Below, one piece after another: positions 56,712 to 64,000 of a stretch of 64,000 bases of DNA; the stretch's first letter is position 1, and every line of letters begins with the position of its first letter. The notes below the pieces were generated by a model. It worked only from the letters and a program-made list of their open reading frames with translations. It had not been told where the DNA came from and searched no databases. Origin of the DNA: Vibrio cortegadensis (GTDB lineage Bacteria; Pseudomonadota; Gammaproteobacteria; Enterobacterales; Vibrionaceae); contig NZ_AP025473.1 in assembly GCF_024347395.1 (NCBI RefSeq), forward strand, positions 992,001-1,056,000, given 5' to 3'. The translations under genes were made by a program, and so were the position numbers.

Positions 56712-57551
56712 ATGAAATTGGAAACCGTTGATTACCTTGCTGATGATGCAGCAGAGCAATTTGTCAAATCACTACGTGAAACTGGATTTGGTGTACTGAA
56801 AAATCACCCGATCCCGAAAGAACTTGTTGAGTCAATTTATGAGAATTGGCAAACGTTCTTTAATTCAGAAGAAAAAAATAACTTTACCTTTAACCCTGCA
56901 ACACAAGACGGCTACTTTCCACCGTCAGTATCTGAAGTGGCAAAGGGCCATACCGTTAAAGATATCAAAGAGTATTTCCATGTTTATCCGTGGGGACAAA
57001 TACCGGAACAGCTAAAAGAGCAAATTTTAGATTACTACGCTCGTGCTAACGCGTTTGCGGAAGAGTTACTTGGCTGGGTAGAAGCTCATGCACCCAAAGA
57101 AGTACAAGAGAAGTTTTCCATTGCGCTTTCTGAAATGATCAATGGCAGTGATAAAACGTTGCTGCGTATTCTTCACTACCCACCAATGACAGGTGATGAA
57201 GAACCTGGTGCAATTCGCGCTGCCGCTCATGAAGACATCAATTTATTAACGGTACTTCCTGCGTCAAATGAACCTGGCCTGCAAGTAAAAACCCAAGAGA
57301 ATGAATGGCTTGATGTGCCGTGTGATTTCGGTAATTTGATCATTAACATTGGTGATATGCTGCAAGAAGCATCGGGTGGTTACTTCCCATCCACCACTCA
57401 CCGTGTGATTAACCCATCAGGTGAACGCCAAGAGCATTCTCGTATTTCATTACCACTTTTCTTGCATCCTAAACCTGAAGTGGTTTTGTCTGAGCGTTAC
57501 ACGGCAGACAGTTATTTAATGGAACGCTTACGTGAATTAGGCGTGATTTAA
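56712..57551 (+). CDS. 2-oxoglutarate/Fe(II)-dependent oxygenase (IPNS-like)
   Basis: This 279-residue enzyme is of the isopenicillin-N-synthase-like oxygenase family. The iron triad is H173-x-D175 (AAHEDINLLT) and H230 (STTHRVINP). The 2-oxoglutarate-binding pair is R244-x-S246 (SRISLPLF). The N-terminal half is the DIOX_N region (GFGVLKNHPIP). Many marine bacteria carry a copy; the substrate is not known. It is a single gene with a terminator at 57607. Confidence 0.85.
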   Translation: MKLETVDYLADDAAEQFVKSLRETGFGVLKNHPIPKELVESIYENWQTFFNSEEKNNFTFNPATQDGYFPPSVSEVAKGHTVKDIKEYFHVYPWGQIPEQLKEQILDYYARANAFAEELLGWVEAHAPKEVQEKFSIALSEMINGSDKTLLRILHYPPMTGDEEPGAIRAAAHEDINLLTVLPASNEPGLQVKTQENEWLDVPCDFGNLIINIGDMLQEASGGYFPSTTHRVINPSGERQEHSRISLPLFLHPKPEVVLSERYTADSYLMERLRELGVI

Positions 57552-57606
57552 TCAAAATATAAGTCGTATTCACATTTTAGTGGTGTGCGACAATCAAGTT
57601 AATTTC

Positions 57607-57634
57607 AATCGCTCAGTTAATGGGCGATTTTTTT
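57607..57634 (+). terminator. Rho-independent terminator
   Basis: AATCGCTCA (57607-57615) and TGGGCGATT (57621-57629), with one T-G pair, are followed by a T run. It ends the oxygenase gene and overlaps the first possible ATG of the next frame, which argues for a later start there. Confidence 0.85.
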
Positions 57635-57736
57635 GTCGTACAGTTCAAGAAGTCGAGTAACAATGTAATAGTTACTCGACAAATCGGCTCAATTGGATTT
57701 GAATTAAGCTGTGTATCGTCATTCTTTAAGAGCCTC

Positions 57737-58354
57737 ATGCAAGAAAACCAAGAGATCAAAGCCACGTTTCAAACCTATATGGAAAACCCTCTGTTATGGC
57801 CCATGCTTGAAGAGCTAAAAAAACAGCCTTCGGGATGGAAAGTACATACGTTAGCATCTCACCTGAGTGAACTTGGTTACATTCCCATTCTCGATGACAG
57901 TCCTGAGAAGGATTTGTTTAAAAAAAACTTTTTAATCATGAATGCACTATATCAACTTCAGGAGACGCTCTACCCAGACAACTGGTTGCAAGTTGAAGCG
58001 ATGAGTATTGAGTTGATGTCCGGTACGCAGTCACATTTACATGAGATTGATCTTAATGATCCTCTACGAGATTACTATACGCATTGGATAAACTATGAGG
58101 CTAACGAGGGAGAAGTGAAGCGGTTACTGAATGAGTTTTGGACTCGTTACCGCCAATCTGTCGGGAGTACTAACGGCTCAGATATGGACAGAGAAAAAGC
58201 GCTGCGCCTGTTTGAACTTTCACATGACTCTACTCAAATTCAAATTCGTAAAAAATGGCGTCGTCTTGCGTTGAAGTGGCATCCCGATAGAGAACACGGC
58301 AATGCTGAAAGGTTCAGGGTATTGTGTGAGGCATGGAATATATTACGTCACTAG
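57737..58354 (+). CDS. DnaJ-related protein with C-terminal J-domain
   Basis: This 205-residue protein has an N-terminal DNAJ_related domain (MENPLLWPMLEELKKQPSGW) and ends in a J-domain containing the Hsp70-stimulating HPD motif (LKWHPDREHGNAERF). It should partner DnaK in the cytoplasm. The reading frame is open from 57620, but that ATG lies within the preceding terminator hairpin, so the ATG at 57737 is chosen. Placement of the J-domain at the very end is normal for this subfamily. Confidence 0.82.
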   Translation: MQENQEIKATFQTYMENPLLWPMLEELKKQPSGWKVHTLASHLSELGYIPILDDSPEKDLFKKNFLIMNALYQLQETLYPDNWLQVEAMSIELMSGTQSHLHEIDLNDPLRDYYTHWINYEANEGEVKRLLNEFWTRYRQSVGSTNGSDMDREKALRLFELSHDSTQIQIRKKWRRLALKWHPDREHGNAERFRVLCEAWNILRH

Positions 58355-58390
58355 AACGCGACCCTGTCACTTTGGCGGTGTAAAAGATAA

Positions 58391-58438
58391 AAAAAGAGTG
58401 ATATGTGGTTTCAATCAACCGACATATCACTCTTTTTT
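58391..58438. terminator. Strong bidirectional terminator
   Basis: AAAAAGAGTGATATGT (58391-58406) and ACATATCACTCTTTTT (58422-58437) form a perfect 16-bp stem, with an inner GGTT/AACC pairing and T on both strands. It lies between convergent genes. Confidence 0.93.
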
Positions 58439-58493
58439 ATATCTTACAGAAGATAATTGACAGTAAAACTGGCGTTTAGCTTATTGCTATTTT

Positions 58494-58528
58494 GCTAAGA
58501 GCTAAGAGCTAAGAGCTAAGAACCAAGA
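58494..58528. repeat. Heptamer tandem repeat
   Basis: GCTAAGA occurs four times in a row (58494-58521), followed by one variant ACCAAGA. It lies in the non-coding space between the terminator and the ABC-class ATPase gene. Confidence 0.9.
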
Positions 58529-58578
58529 GCTTTAACAACAGGTTTGCTTAAGTTTTGTCTAAGCCGTTCGATATTTGT

Positions 58579-60240
58579 TTACTGGTTATCACTCGATTTA
58601 AATTGAGATTTGCGCATACGGTTTAGAGCGGCCATTACATCTAGTGTGCGTGGCTTTGCTAAATCACCAACATTAGGCATAGTTTGGTGCCAATCATCAG
58701 AGAGAAGTCGATTGATCTCTTGAGATGGGTTCTCTTGCCAACCAGCATGTTGAGCCATTTGGAACCAAGTCCAACCGATAGCATTGACTTCAGAGCTTGA
58801 CTCTAACTGCTCCAACGCACTCAAATCAGTAAACTCTTTACCAAAACGTAAAGAGTCTTTTCCTTTTGCGGTTACGCGGAACTTACCATCAACAAGGATG
58901 TTCATCAGAGCATTACAAAACAAGCTACGAGGTTGGAACGCTTCTAGTGAAGTTTCACACTCATTGTTTCTTTGAGATGGGTGCTGCTCGATGACTTTTT
59001 TCGCTTTTTCAGTGACATCTACCGCTTGGTAATCATGCATTTGAATCACAGTATCAGCCACATCGAGATAATCACCTGAACCGCCCATAACCACCATGGT
59101 TGAAATATTCAGCTCATCTCGTAATTGACCAATTCGATCCACTAACGGAGTGATTGGCTCATCTCCTTTACTGACCAATGCTTGCATACGTTCATCACGG
59201 ATCATAAAGTTCGTTGCAGACGTATCTTCATCAATCAGTAAAGAAGTTGCACCTGCTTCGATAGACTCTTGTAACCAAGCGGCTTGAGAGGTTGACCCTG
59301 AAGCATCTTGAGTCGTGAAATCAGCAGTGTCTTTACCCATAGGTAAGTGGTTAATGTAATTAGATAAATTAAGGTGGTGGACACAGCGACCGTCTTCAGC
59401 ACGAATCTTCATTGCATTACGATCTGTAACGATACCTTCACGACCGTCACCAGGAATATGGTTGTAGATTGAACGCTCAATCGCATTCAATAGTGTTGAT
59501 TTACCATGAAAGCCACCACCAACAATAAGCGTGATACCTGTAGGAACACCAAGGCCTTTAATGTCACCTTTATTAGGTGTGTTTAATGTAACTTCAAGAG
59601 AAGAAGGGGCAACAAAAGCAACCGCATCTTTCATTGGAAAATCACAATTACCTGCAGTACGTGGCAGAACGCTACCGTTTGCAACGAAGGCTGCCAGTTG
59701 CTTGCCTGCTAACTGGCTACGCATTGACTCTTGATCCTCAGCACATTCACAGTGCTTGATCATAGCCTCAAGATTAAGCTCTCTTTCGATCGTTGAACGA
59801 CGAATAAATTTTGGCAAGTAGAACGTAATAATGTTGCTCGCTTTCTTAGCCAGAATGCTTCGACCATCAGCGGGTAAGTTGATGCGGAATCGAATATCAA
59901 TTCCTTCTTCTGTAAACACAACAGAAGTACTATCAAGAATCGTTTGTCCCGTTAAGGCAATAGAGATGCTGGTTTCTTGCTTGGCAAATTCCGCAAAGCT
60001 ACGAGCAATAAAATCACGAGCTGCGATTTGATAAGCCGCTGATTTTTCCGTTAACCAACCTAAACCGGTTAAAGACCATGCTCTTGTCGCTCGAAAGCGA
60101 GAAGCCGAAGCAAACGGGTCGCCTTGGATATGGTCGATATGAAGCTGGAAATCACCAAAGTCATACTGACCTTTGATCTGTTGATATGCACGATAGTTCT
60201 GTTTTTCAAGCTTTTTCAGCTTAGCAGTCAACTGATCCAT
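58579..60240 (-). CDS. Predicted ATPase of the ABC class (COG3044)
   Basis: This 553-residue cytoplasmic protein has an N-terminal domain of about 230 residues and an ABC-type ATPase core: Walker A IVGGGFHGKSTLL (about 244-256) and a LLIDEDTSATNF Walker B segment. It belongs to the ABC_ATPase family of unknown function found across bacteria. No transporter subunits adjoin it. A terminator separates it from the gene upstream. Confidence 0.85.
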   Translation of the reverse strand: MDQLTAKLKKLEKQNYRAYQQIKGQYDFGDFQLHIDHIQGDPFASASRFRATRAWSLTGLGWLTEKSAAYQIAARDFIARSFAEFAKQETSISIALTGQTILDSTSVVFTEEGIDIRFRINLPADGRSILAKKASNIITFYLPKFIRRSTIERELNLEAMIKHCECAEDQESMRSQLAGKQLAAFVANGSVLPRTAGNCDFPMKDAVAFVAPSSLEVTLNTPNKGDIKGLGVPTGITLIVGGGFHGKSTLLNAIERSIYNHIPGDGREGIVTDRNAMKIRAEDGRCVHHLNLSNYINHLPMGKDTADFTTQDASGSTSQAAWLQESIEAGATSLLIDEDTSATNFMIRDERMQALVSKGDEPITPLVDRIGQLRDELNISTMVVMGGSGDYLDVADTVIQMHDYQAVDVTEKAKKVIEQHPSQRNNECETSLEAFQPRSLFCNALMNILVDGKFRVTAKGKDSLRFGKEFTDLSALEQLESSSEVNAIGWTWFQMAQHAGWQENPSQEINRLLSDDWHQTMPNVGDLAKPRTLDVMAALNRMRKSQFKSSDNQ

Positions 60241-60256
60241 AACGAAATTTGCCTAT

Positions 60257-60296
60257 TAAAAAAGATAAAGGCGGCGATTATAGAAACCGCCACCTT
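60257..60296 (-). terminator. Likely terminator of the GAF-EAL gene
   Basis: On the minus strand AAGG-T-GGCG pairs with CGCC-G-CCTT around an 11-base loop, followed by TATCTTTTTT. It lies 30 bases past the stop at 60326. Confidence 0.65.
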
Positions 60297-60325
60297 AGGA
60301 GTAAAGGGAAACTGCATCAAATTAG

Positions 60326-62236
60326 TTATTGATACGTAAATTGAGTAGAGCCGATATAGTTTTGATTAATCAATCCTTGCTCGAAATCTTGGCAAGTCAT
60401 TGGTTTTCCATAGAAATACCCCTGACCAATATCACAGCCTTCATCAATAATGAAATTCTCATGTTCTTGCGTTTCAACCCCTTCAATAATCACTTTTAAA
60501 TCCAATTTCTTAGCGATTTGAACAATTGAACGAACAATCTCTTCATCATCAACACTTTTATCGATTTGCTGAACAAAACTCTTGTCTATTTTTATGCAGT
60601 CGAACGGGAATTTTTTAAGGTACGCAAAAGAAGCATACCCAGTACCGAAATCATCTAAAGAGAGGGTAATACCCAGATCGTGTAAATTTTGAAGTGTATT
60701 TCGTGCGACGGCTTCATCGGCAATCAAACCGCTTTCTGTCACTTCTAGTTCTAAGTAACTAGGGGGAAGGTGATAAGTTTCCAGTAAGTGTTGTACCTGA
60801 TCGGCAAAGTGCACATTTTTTAGCTGAATAGCAGATACATTAACCGCCATCTTAAAGTGATCAACATAATCTGACCACTCCCGCGCTTTTTCAATCGCCG
60901 CTCGTAAAACAAAATTGCCGACCTCGAAGATTAAGCCATTTTGCTCTGCCATGTGAATAAGAGTTTCATTAGAAATATCCCCAAGAACCGGATGACGCCA
61001 GCGTAAAAGTGCTTCTGCTCCTGTCCATTTATGAGAAGTAGGGCATACCTTAGGTTGGAAGTACAACATCAGGTCATCATTTCTGACTGCTTGTAACAGG
61101 TAGCTTTCAAGTTGATTAATATGAGATTGACTATCGGACAGTGATTGAGAGAAAAATCGGTATTTGTTGCCTGAATCTTTACATGCGATCATCGCTTCGT
61201 TGGCGTGTTTCAAAACATCACTTGCGATTTGTCCATCTTTGCCAGTGGCAATACCAATAAAAGCATGTAAGTGGATTTTATCGTTTTCAATAAAGAACTC
61301 GGAATGCCCAACCTCAATTAGCTTATGGCACAAAAGCTCCAAATGTGTGGAGATATCGTTGGCTCTTATTGCGATAGCAAGGTCAATTGATGTTGGTCTC
61401 GCGGTGATTGTTTCTATAAGGTCGATTCCACCAATACGATCACGATAGCGTTTTAATACCTCGTCGAAGGCATGGTAGCCATACTTGGCTTGAATACGCC
61501 GCCCATTAGTAAAACCAATATGTATCACTGCAATCTCAGAGGTGTTCCCAACTCGATTTTTCATCAACTTATCAAGTTCAGTTTCAAAAGCGTTTCTGTT
61601 TAAGAATCCGGTGCCAGAGTCATGGCTTTTTTGGTATGAGATCTGTTGTTCAGCGGCTTTACGCTTATCGATTTCTTGATTAAGTGAGTAGTTTAGACTG
61701 GCTAAGTCCTTTGTTCTGGTTTTTACTCGGTATTTGAGTTCATCATTGAGACAAAGTAGTTTCGCATGTTGATAGAGTGTTGTGAGTTGCGATTCGATAG
61801 AAATTCGAAAGCTTTCTAACAATTCACGATACATAGGAGAGTAATGATTTTCTTTGCTGTCTAAAACACAGATGGTGCCGAAAGCATCGCCATTTGGCCA
61901 GTTCAATGGGATCCCGCAATACGAAATCATACCGAGGGCAATATCAGGGTTTGATTTCCATTTATCATCTTTAAGGGCGTTGGGCACAAGCAGTTCTGAA
62001 TTTGAATTAATGACGGTTTCACAATAGAGCCCCTTGCCCAGTGACTCGCTATCACCAGTTAAGTAAGGGTTTTCGGGAGAGTTGCTTCGACAGAACACTT
62101 CAATGTGCTTAGGATGAACTCGCATGATCAGCGCCGAAGGTACAGAGATGATTTCGGCTAATAAATCCACAATATTCTGCCAGCCAAGCTGCATGTTCTC
62201 AGGAATTGACAACTCTTGCGTATTGATTCTTGTCAT
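60326..62236 (-). CDS. GAF-GGDEF(degenerate)-EAL phosphodiesterase
   Basis: This 636-residue cytoplasmic protein has a GAF sensor at about 20-160 (GMISYCGIPLNWPNGDAFG), a helical linker, a GGDEF-type fold at about 205-370 and an EAL domain at about 385-625. The GGDEF active site is lost: the corresponding stretch reads ARPTSIDLAIAI. The EAL domain keeps its motifs (GAEALLRW, LSLDDFGTGYASF, IEGVET). It should therefore hydrolyse c-di-GMP, perhaps with the dead GGDEF domain sensing GTP. The expected effect is opposite to that of the cyclase at the left edge. Confidence 0.9.
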   Translation of the reverse strand: MTRINTQELSIPENMQLGWQNIVDLLAEIISVPSALIMRVHPKHIEVFCRSNSPENPYLTGDSESLGKGLYCETVINSNSELLVPNALKDDKWKSNPDIALGMISYCGIPLNWPNGDAFGTICVLDSKENHYSPMYRELLESFRISIESQLTTLYQHAKLLCLNDELKYRVKTRTKDLASLNYSLNQEIDKRKAAEQQISYQKSHDSGTGFLNRNAFETELDKLMKNRVGNTSEIAVIHIGFTNGRRIQAKYGYHAFDEVLKRYRDRIGGIDLIETITARPTSIDLAIAIRANDISTHLELLCHKLIEVGHSEFFIENDKIHLHAFIGIATGKDGQIASDVLKHANEAMIACKDSGNKYRFFSQSLSDSQSHINQLESYLLQAVRNDDLMLYFQPKVCPTSHKWTGAEALLRWRHPVLGDISNETLIHMAEQNGLIFEVGNFVLRAAIEKAREWSDYVDHFKMAVNVSAIQLKNVHFADQVQHLLETYHLPPSYLELEVTESGLIADEAVARNTLQNLHDLGITLSLDDFGTGYASFAYLKKFPFDCIKIDKSFVQQIDKSVDDEEIVRSIVQIAKKLDLKVIIEGVETQEHENFIIDEGCDIGQGYFYGKPMTCQDFEQGLINQNYIGSTQFTYQ

Positions 62237-62356
62237 ATCGTTATGGATATCCTTATTGTTATGTATTGCAAACCCTTCCTAGGCTTGATGATATTCATCA
62301 TATATTGATAATCTGAACAATATACCCTAAGTATACGAAGGGTTATTCAATGTAAC

Positions 62357-62386
62357 AAAAAAAAGTCCCAAATAAATATTGGGACC
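62357..62386 (-). terminator. Terminator of fabV
   Basis: GTCCCAA (62365-62371) and TTGGGAC (62379-62385) pair around TAAATAT-type sequence. On the minus strand eight T follow. It lies about 65 bases after the fabV stop. Confidence 0.85.
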
Positions 62387-62449
62387 TTAACCATTTGATA
62401 TTGTCTTAAAAATAAGAAGACATTATAAATTAACACCTTAAGATATCTG

Positions 62450-63646
62450 TTAAGGCTCAAGCAGTTCAAGATCTCCCATCGAAATCGGTTTGGAATAATC
62501 TATATTGGCAAAGGAAAAGCCGTTAAGTTGCATGAATTCATGTTTAAATCCACGATAATCCCCAATCTCGGCAAAGTTAGTCTCATTCATTTTTGACAAT
62601 AATTGTGAAACTTCATGCTGTGTTTCAGGATCAAGCTCTTTGTCATCCATTCTTAACAGACGCTCACCATCTACAGGGACTTTATCTTGACCGAATAACT
62701 TACTTGAGAAAAGGCGTTGCATCTGTTCGATACAACCTTCGTGTGTCCCTTTTTCTTTCATTACTTGGTATAGAGCCAAAATGTATGGGCTTAACCCTGG
62801 AATGAAAACGCTCGCCTTTGTCACTAGAGCCTTACAAACCGTTGCGTAAGCACCACCATCAAAGTTAGCGAGTTTTAAGTTCAGCGAATGGCTAGTTTGG
62901 TGTAAATCGATTTTGGCCCGGCCCAATGTTCCGTCGAGATAAATAGGGTGGGTGACTTCAGGGCCGATGTAAGAAAATGCGATAGTTTGGCAACCTTGAG
63001 CAATAGACTCGGTGTTGATCAAGGTGTCAATCCAACGCTCCCAATCCTCACCCCCCATGACTTTAACGGTGGCATCCGCTTCTTCTTCCGATGCCGCTTC
63101 AATTTCAGCTTCTATCCATTGGTCTGTTTCTAAATTAATCGATGACCCCGTGACATTGTCACCAATAGGTTTTATTGCAGAGCGCCAAAACTCACCATTA
63201 TCTTTTGGTCTAACGCCAGCGGCTAAGCTGTAAATGACTAAATCTACTTCACCTTCAAAATATGTCTCTATCGCCTCGATCACTTGCTCTTGAACGGTAT
63301 TTGAAAATGCATCACCGACAATATTAACGGCAACGCGGCCTTCATGTTCTGCTTGCTGCTTGAAGAATATATTGTTGTACCAACCAGCAGTACCAACGCC
63401 TTTCTCCGATGGTCCTCTTTCAAATGAGACTCCAATTGTATCTGCTTTGCTTCCGCCAAAGGTTGCGGCAATACGAGAAGCTAAGCCAAAACCGGATGAT
63501 GCGCCAATAATTAGAACACGTTTAGGGCCATCAACAATCTGTTCTGCATTTTTAACATATTGGATCTGCTGCTTGATGGATTCTTCACAGCCATACGGAT
63601 GGGCTGACCGTGCAACAACCCCTTTAATTACTGGTTTGATGAGCAT
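62450..63646 (-). CDS. fabV: FabV enoyl-ACP / trans-2-enoyl-CoA reductase
   Basis: This 398-residue NADH-dependent reductase completes each fatty-acid elongation cycle. Nucleotide binding is at GASSGFG (about 48-54), and the active site includes YSLAAGVR and the Y236-x8-K245 pair (YLDGTLGRAK). In the Burkholderia enzyme a second Lys follows directly; here it is Ile246. Length and the N-terminus (MLIKPVIKGVVARSAHPYGC) match FabV. FabV enzymes are characteristically insensitive to triclosan. The K-to-I change could mark a second, specialised paralogue. Confidence 0.92.
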   Translation of the reverse strand: MLIKPVIKGVVARSAHPYGCEESIKQQIQYVKNAEQIVDGPKRVLIIGASSGFGLASRIAATFGGSKADTIGVSFERGPSEKGVGTAGWYNNIFFKQQAEHEGRVAVNIVGDAFSNTVQEQVIEAIETYFEGEVDLVIYSLAAGVRPKDNGEFWRSAIKPIGDNVTGSSINLETDQWIEAEIEAASEEEADATVKVMGGEDWERWIDTLINTESIAQGCQTIAFSYIGPEVTHPIYLDGTLGRAKIDLHQTSHSLNLKLANFDGGAYATVCKALVTKASVFIPGLSPYILALYQVMKEKGTHEGCIEQMQRLFSSKLFGQDKVPVDGERLLRMDDKELDPETQHEVSQLLSKMNETNFAEIGDYRGFKHEFMQLNGFSFANIDYSKPISMGDLELLEP

Positions 63647-63737
63647 ATTTTTATCCTAAATTCGCTAGCGTTTCCGACTCTATTTGTAGACTTTAAGCCG
63701 CGTTATGAATTCAGAATATCGTAAAGCTTTGTAAACT

Positions 63738-64000
63738 TTATTGAGCTAAACCAGTAAAATCTGGAATGTTAACTAATTCTTGCGCAACAAATCGAGCTAT
63801 CCACGGCTGTGCGATCGGTTTCGGGTGAAGTCCGTCATTCATCATCCAAGAGGGTTGTTGAATCACATACTCAAGAAAAAATGGGAGTAGAGGGACGGAT
63901 TGCTCTTCTGCTATTGCAGGGTAGATTTCGTAAAACGCTTTGCTATATCGCTTGCCATAGTTAGGTGGCACTTGAATCTGCATTAATGCAATATGAGCAC
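63738..64000 (-). CDS. tesA: TesA, C-terminal part (5' end outside window)
   Basis: This is the last 87 residues of a SGNH-family periplasmic thioesterase I / lysophospholipase L1. LMQIQVPPNYGKRY matches the E. coli TesA stretch, and DGLHPKPIAQPWI carries the catalytic Asp and His. The frame stays open to the right edge, so the start and the nucleophilic Ser lie outside the window. Its stop is 92 bases upstream of the fabV start. Confidence 0.9.
   Translation of the reverse strand, partial: AHIALMQIQVPPNYGKRYSKAFYEIYPAIAEEQSVPLLPFFLEYVIQQPSWMMNDGLHPKPIAQPWIARFVAQELVNIPDFTGLAQ

Noticed and set aside
57620..57736. N-terminal extension of the DnaJ-related protein
   Set aside because: The upstream ATG lies inside a rho-independent terminator, and the extra 39 residues do not resemble the family N-terminus.

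Overview
The window looks like a Vibrio (or close Vibrionaceae) chromosome segment. Supporting evidence is the nap operon next to narQP, a secD2F2 pair preceded by a VemP-type arrest peptide, a FabV enoyl reductase, and DUF3389 next to sgrR. The combination nap + narQP + secD2F2 suggests the smaller (second) chromosome; that is an inference from remembered V. cholerae gene order.

Layout. 1-2081: a GGDEF-EAL protein cut by the left edge. 2082-15630: an AT-rich accessory block and the most unusual part of the window. A WYL-type regulator is followed by a tight run of six genes: an Hsp70/actin-fold ATPase with a large unique N-terminus, a small protein with a hydrophobic N-terminus, a HerA/FtsK-type ATPase with a long Ser/Thr/Gly linker, a paralogue of the small protein, an unknown protein, and a coiled-coil protein whose C-terminus resembles the GrpE beta-wing. 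The run ends at a terminator. A second unit follows: an LRAT-like papain-fold protein, an ankyrin-repeat protein and a lipoprotein. I do not recognise this set as a named system. A chaperone-gated, membrane-directed conflict (for example anti-phage) system is the leading hypothesis, not a demonstrated function.

15790-31500: a siderophore-interacting reductase with a Fur-like box, an RND efflux adaptor/pump pair, an XRE regulator, a POT-type transporter lacking the usual ExxER motif, an OmpA-type lipoprotein, several small exported proteins, then vemP-secD2-secF2 with a hairpin that covers the secD2 ribosome binding site.

31600-38820: respiratory nitrate reduction. napFDABC plus a 44-residue membrane protein run leftward; narQ-narP run rightward. 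The shared intergenic region holds a good FNR box and a NarP 7-2-7 site. NapC would pass quinol electrons to NapB and NapA, and NarQP would sense nitrate/nitrite.

38900-47070: a solute-binding-like protein and a giant secreted metzincin with thrombospondin type 3 calcium repeats, a module repeated four times, a cadherin-like domain and a LamG domain.

47430-64000: core-type genes including an M48 lipoprotein protease, a MenI-type thioesterase, SgrR, MetY, an oligo-1,6-glucosidase, a LysR regulator with CutA, a DUF2238 membrane protein, a 2OG-Fe(II) oxygenase, a J-domain protein, an ABC-class ATPase, a c-di-GMP phosphodiesterase with a degenerate GGDEF domain, FabV, and the 3' end of tesA at the right edge. 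No tRNA, rRNA, CRISPR array or transposase was found.
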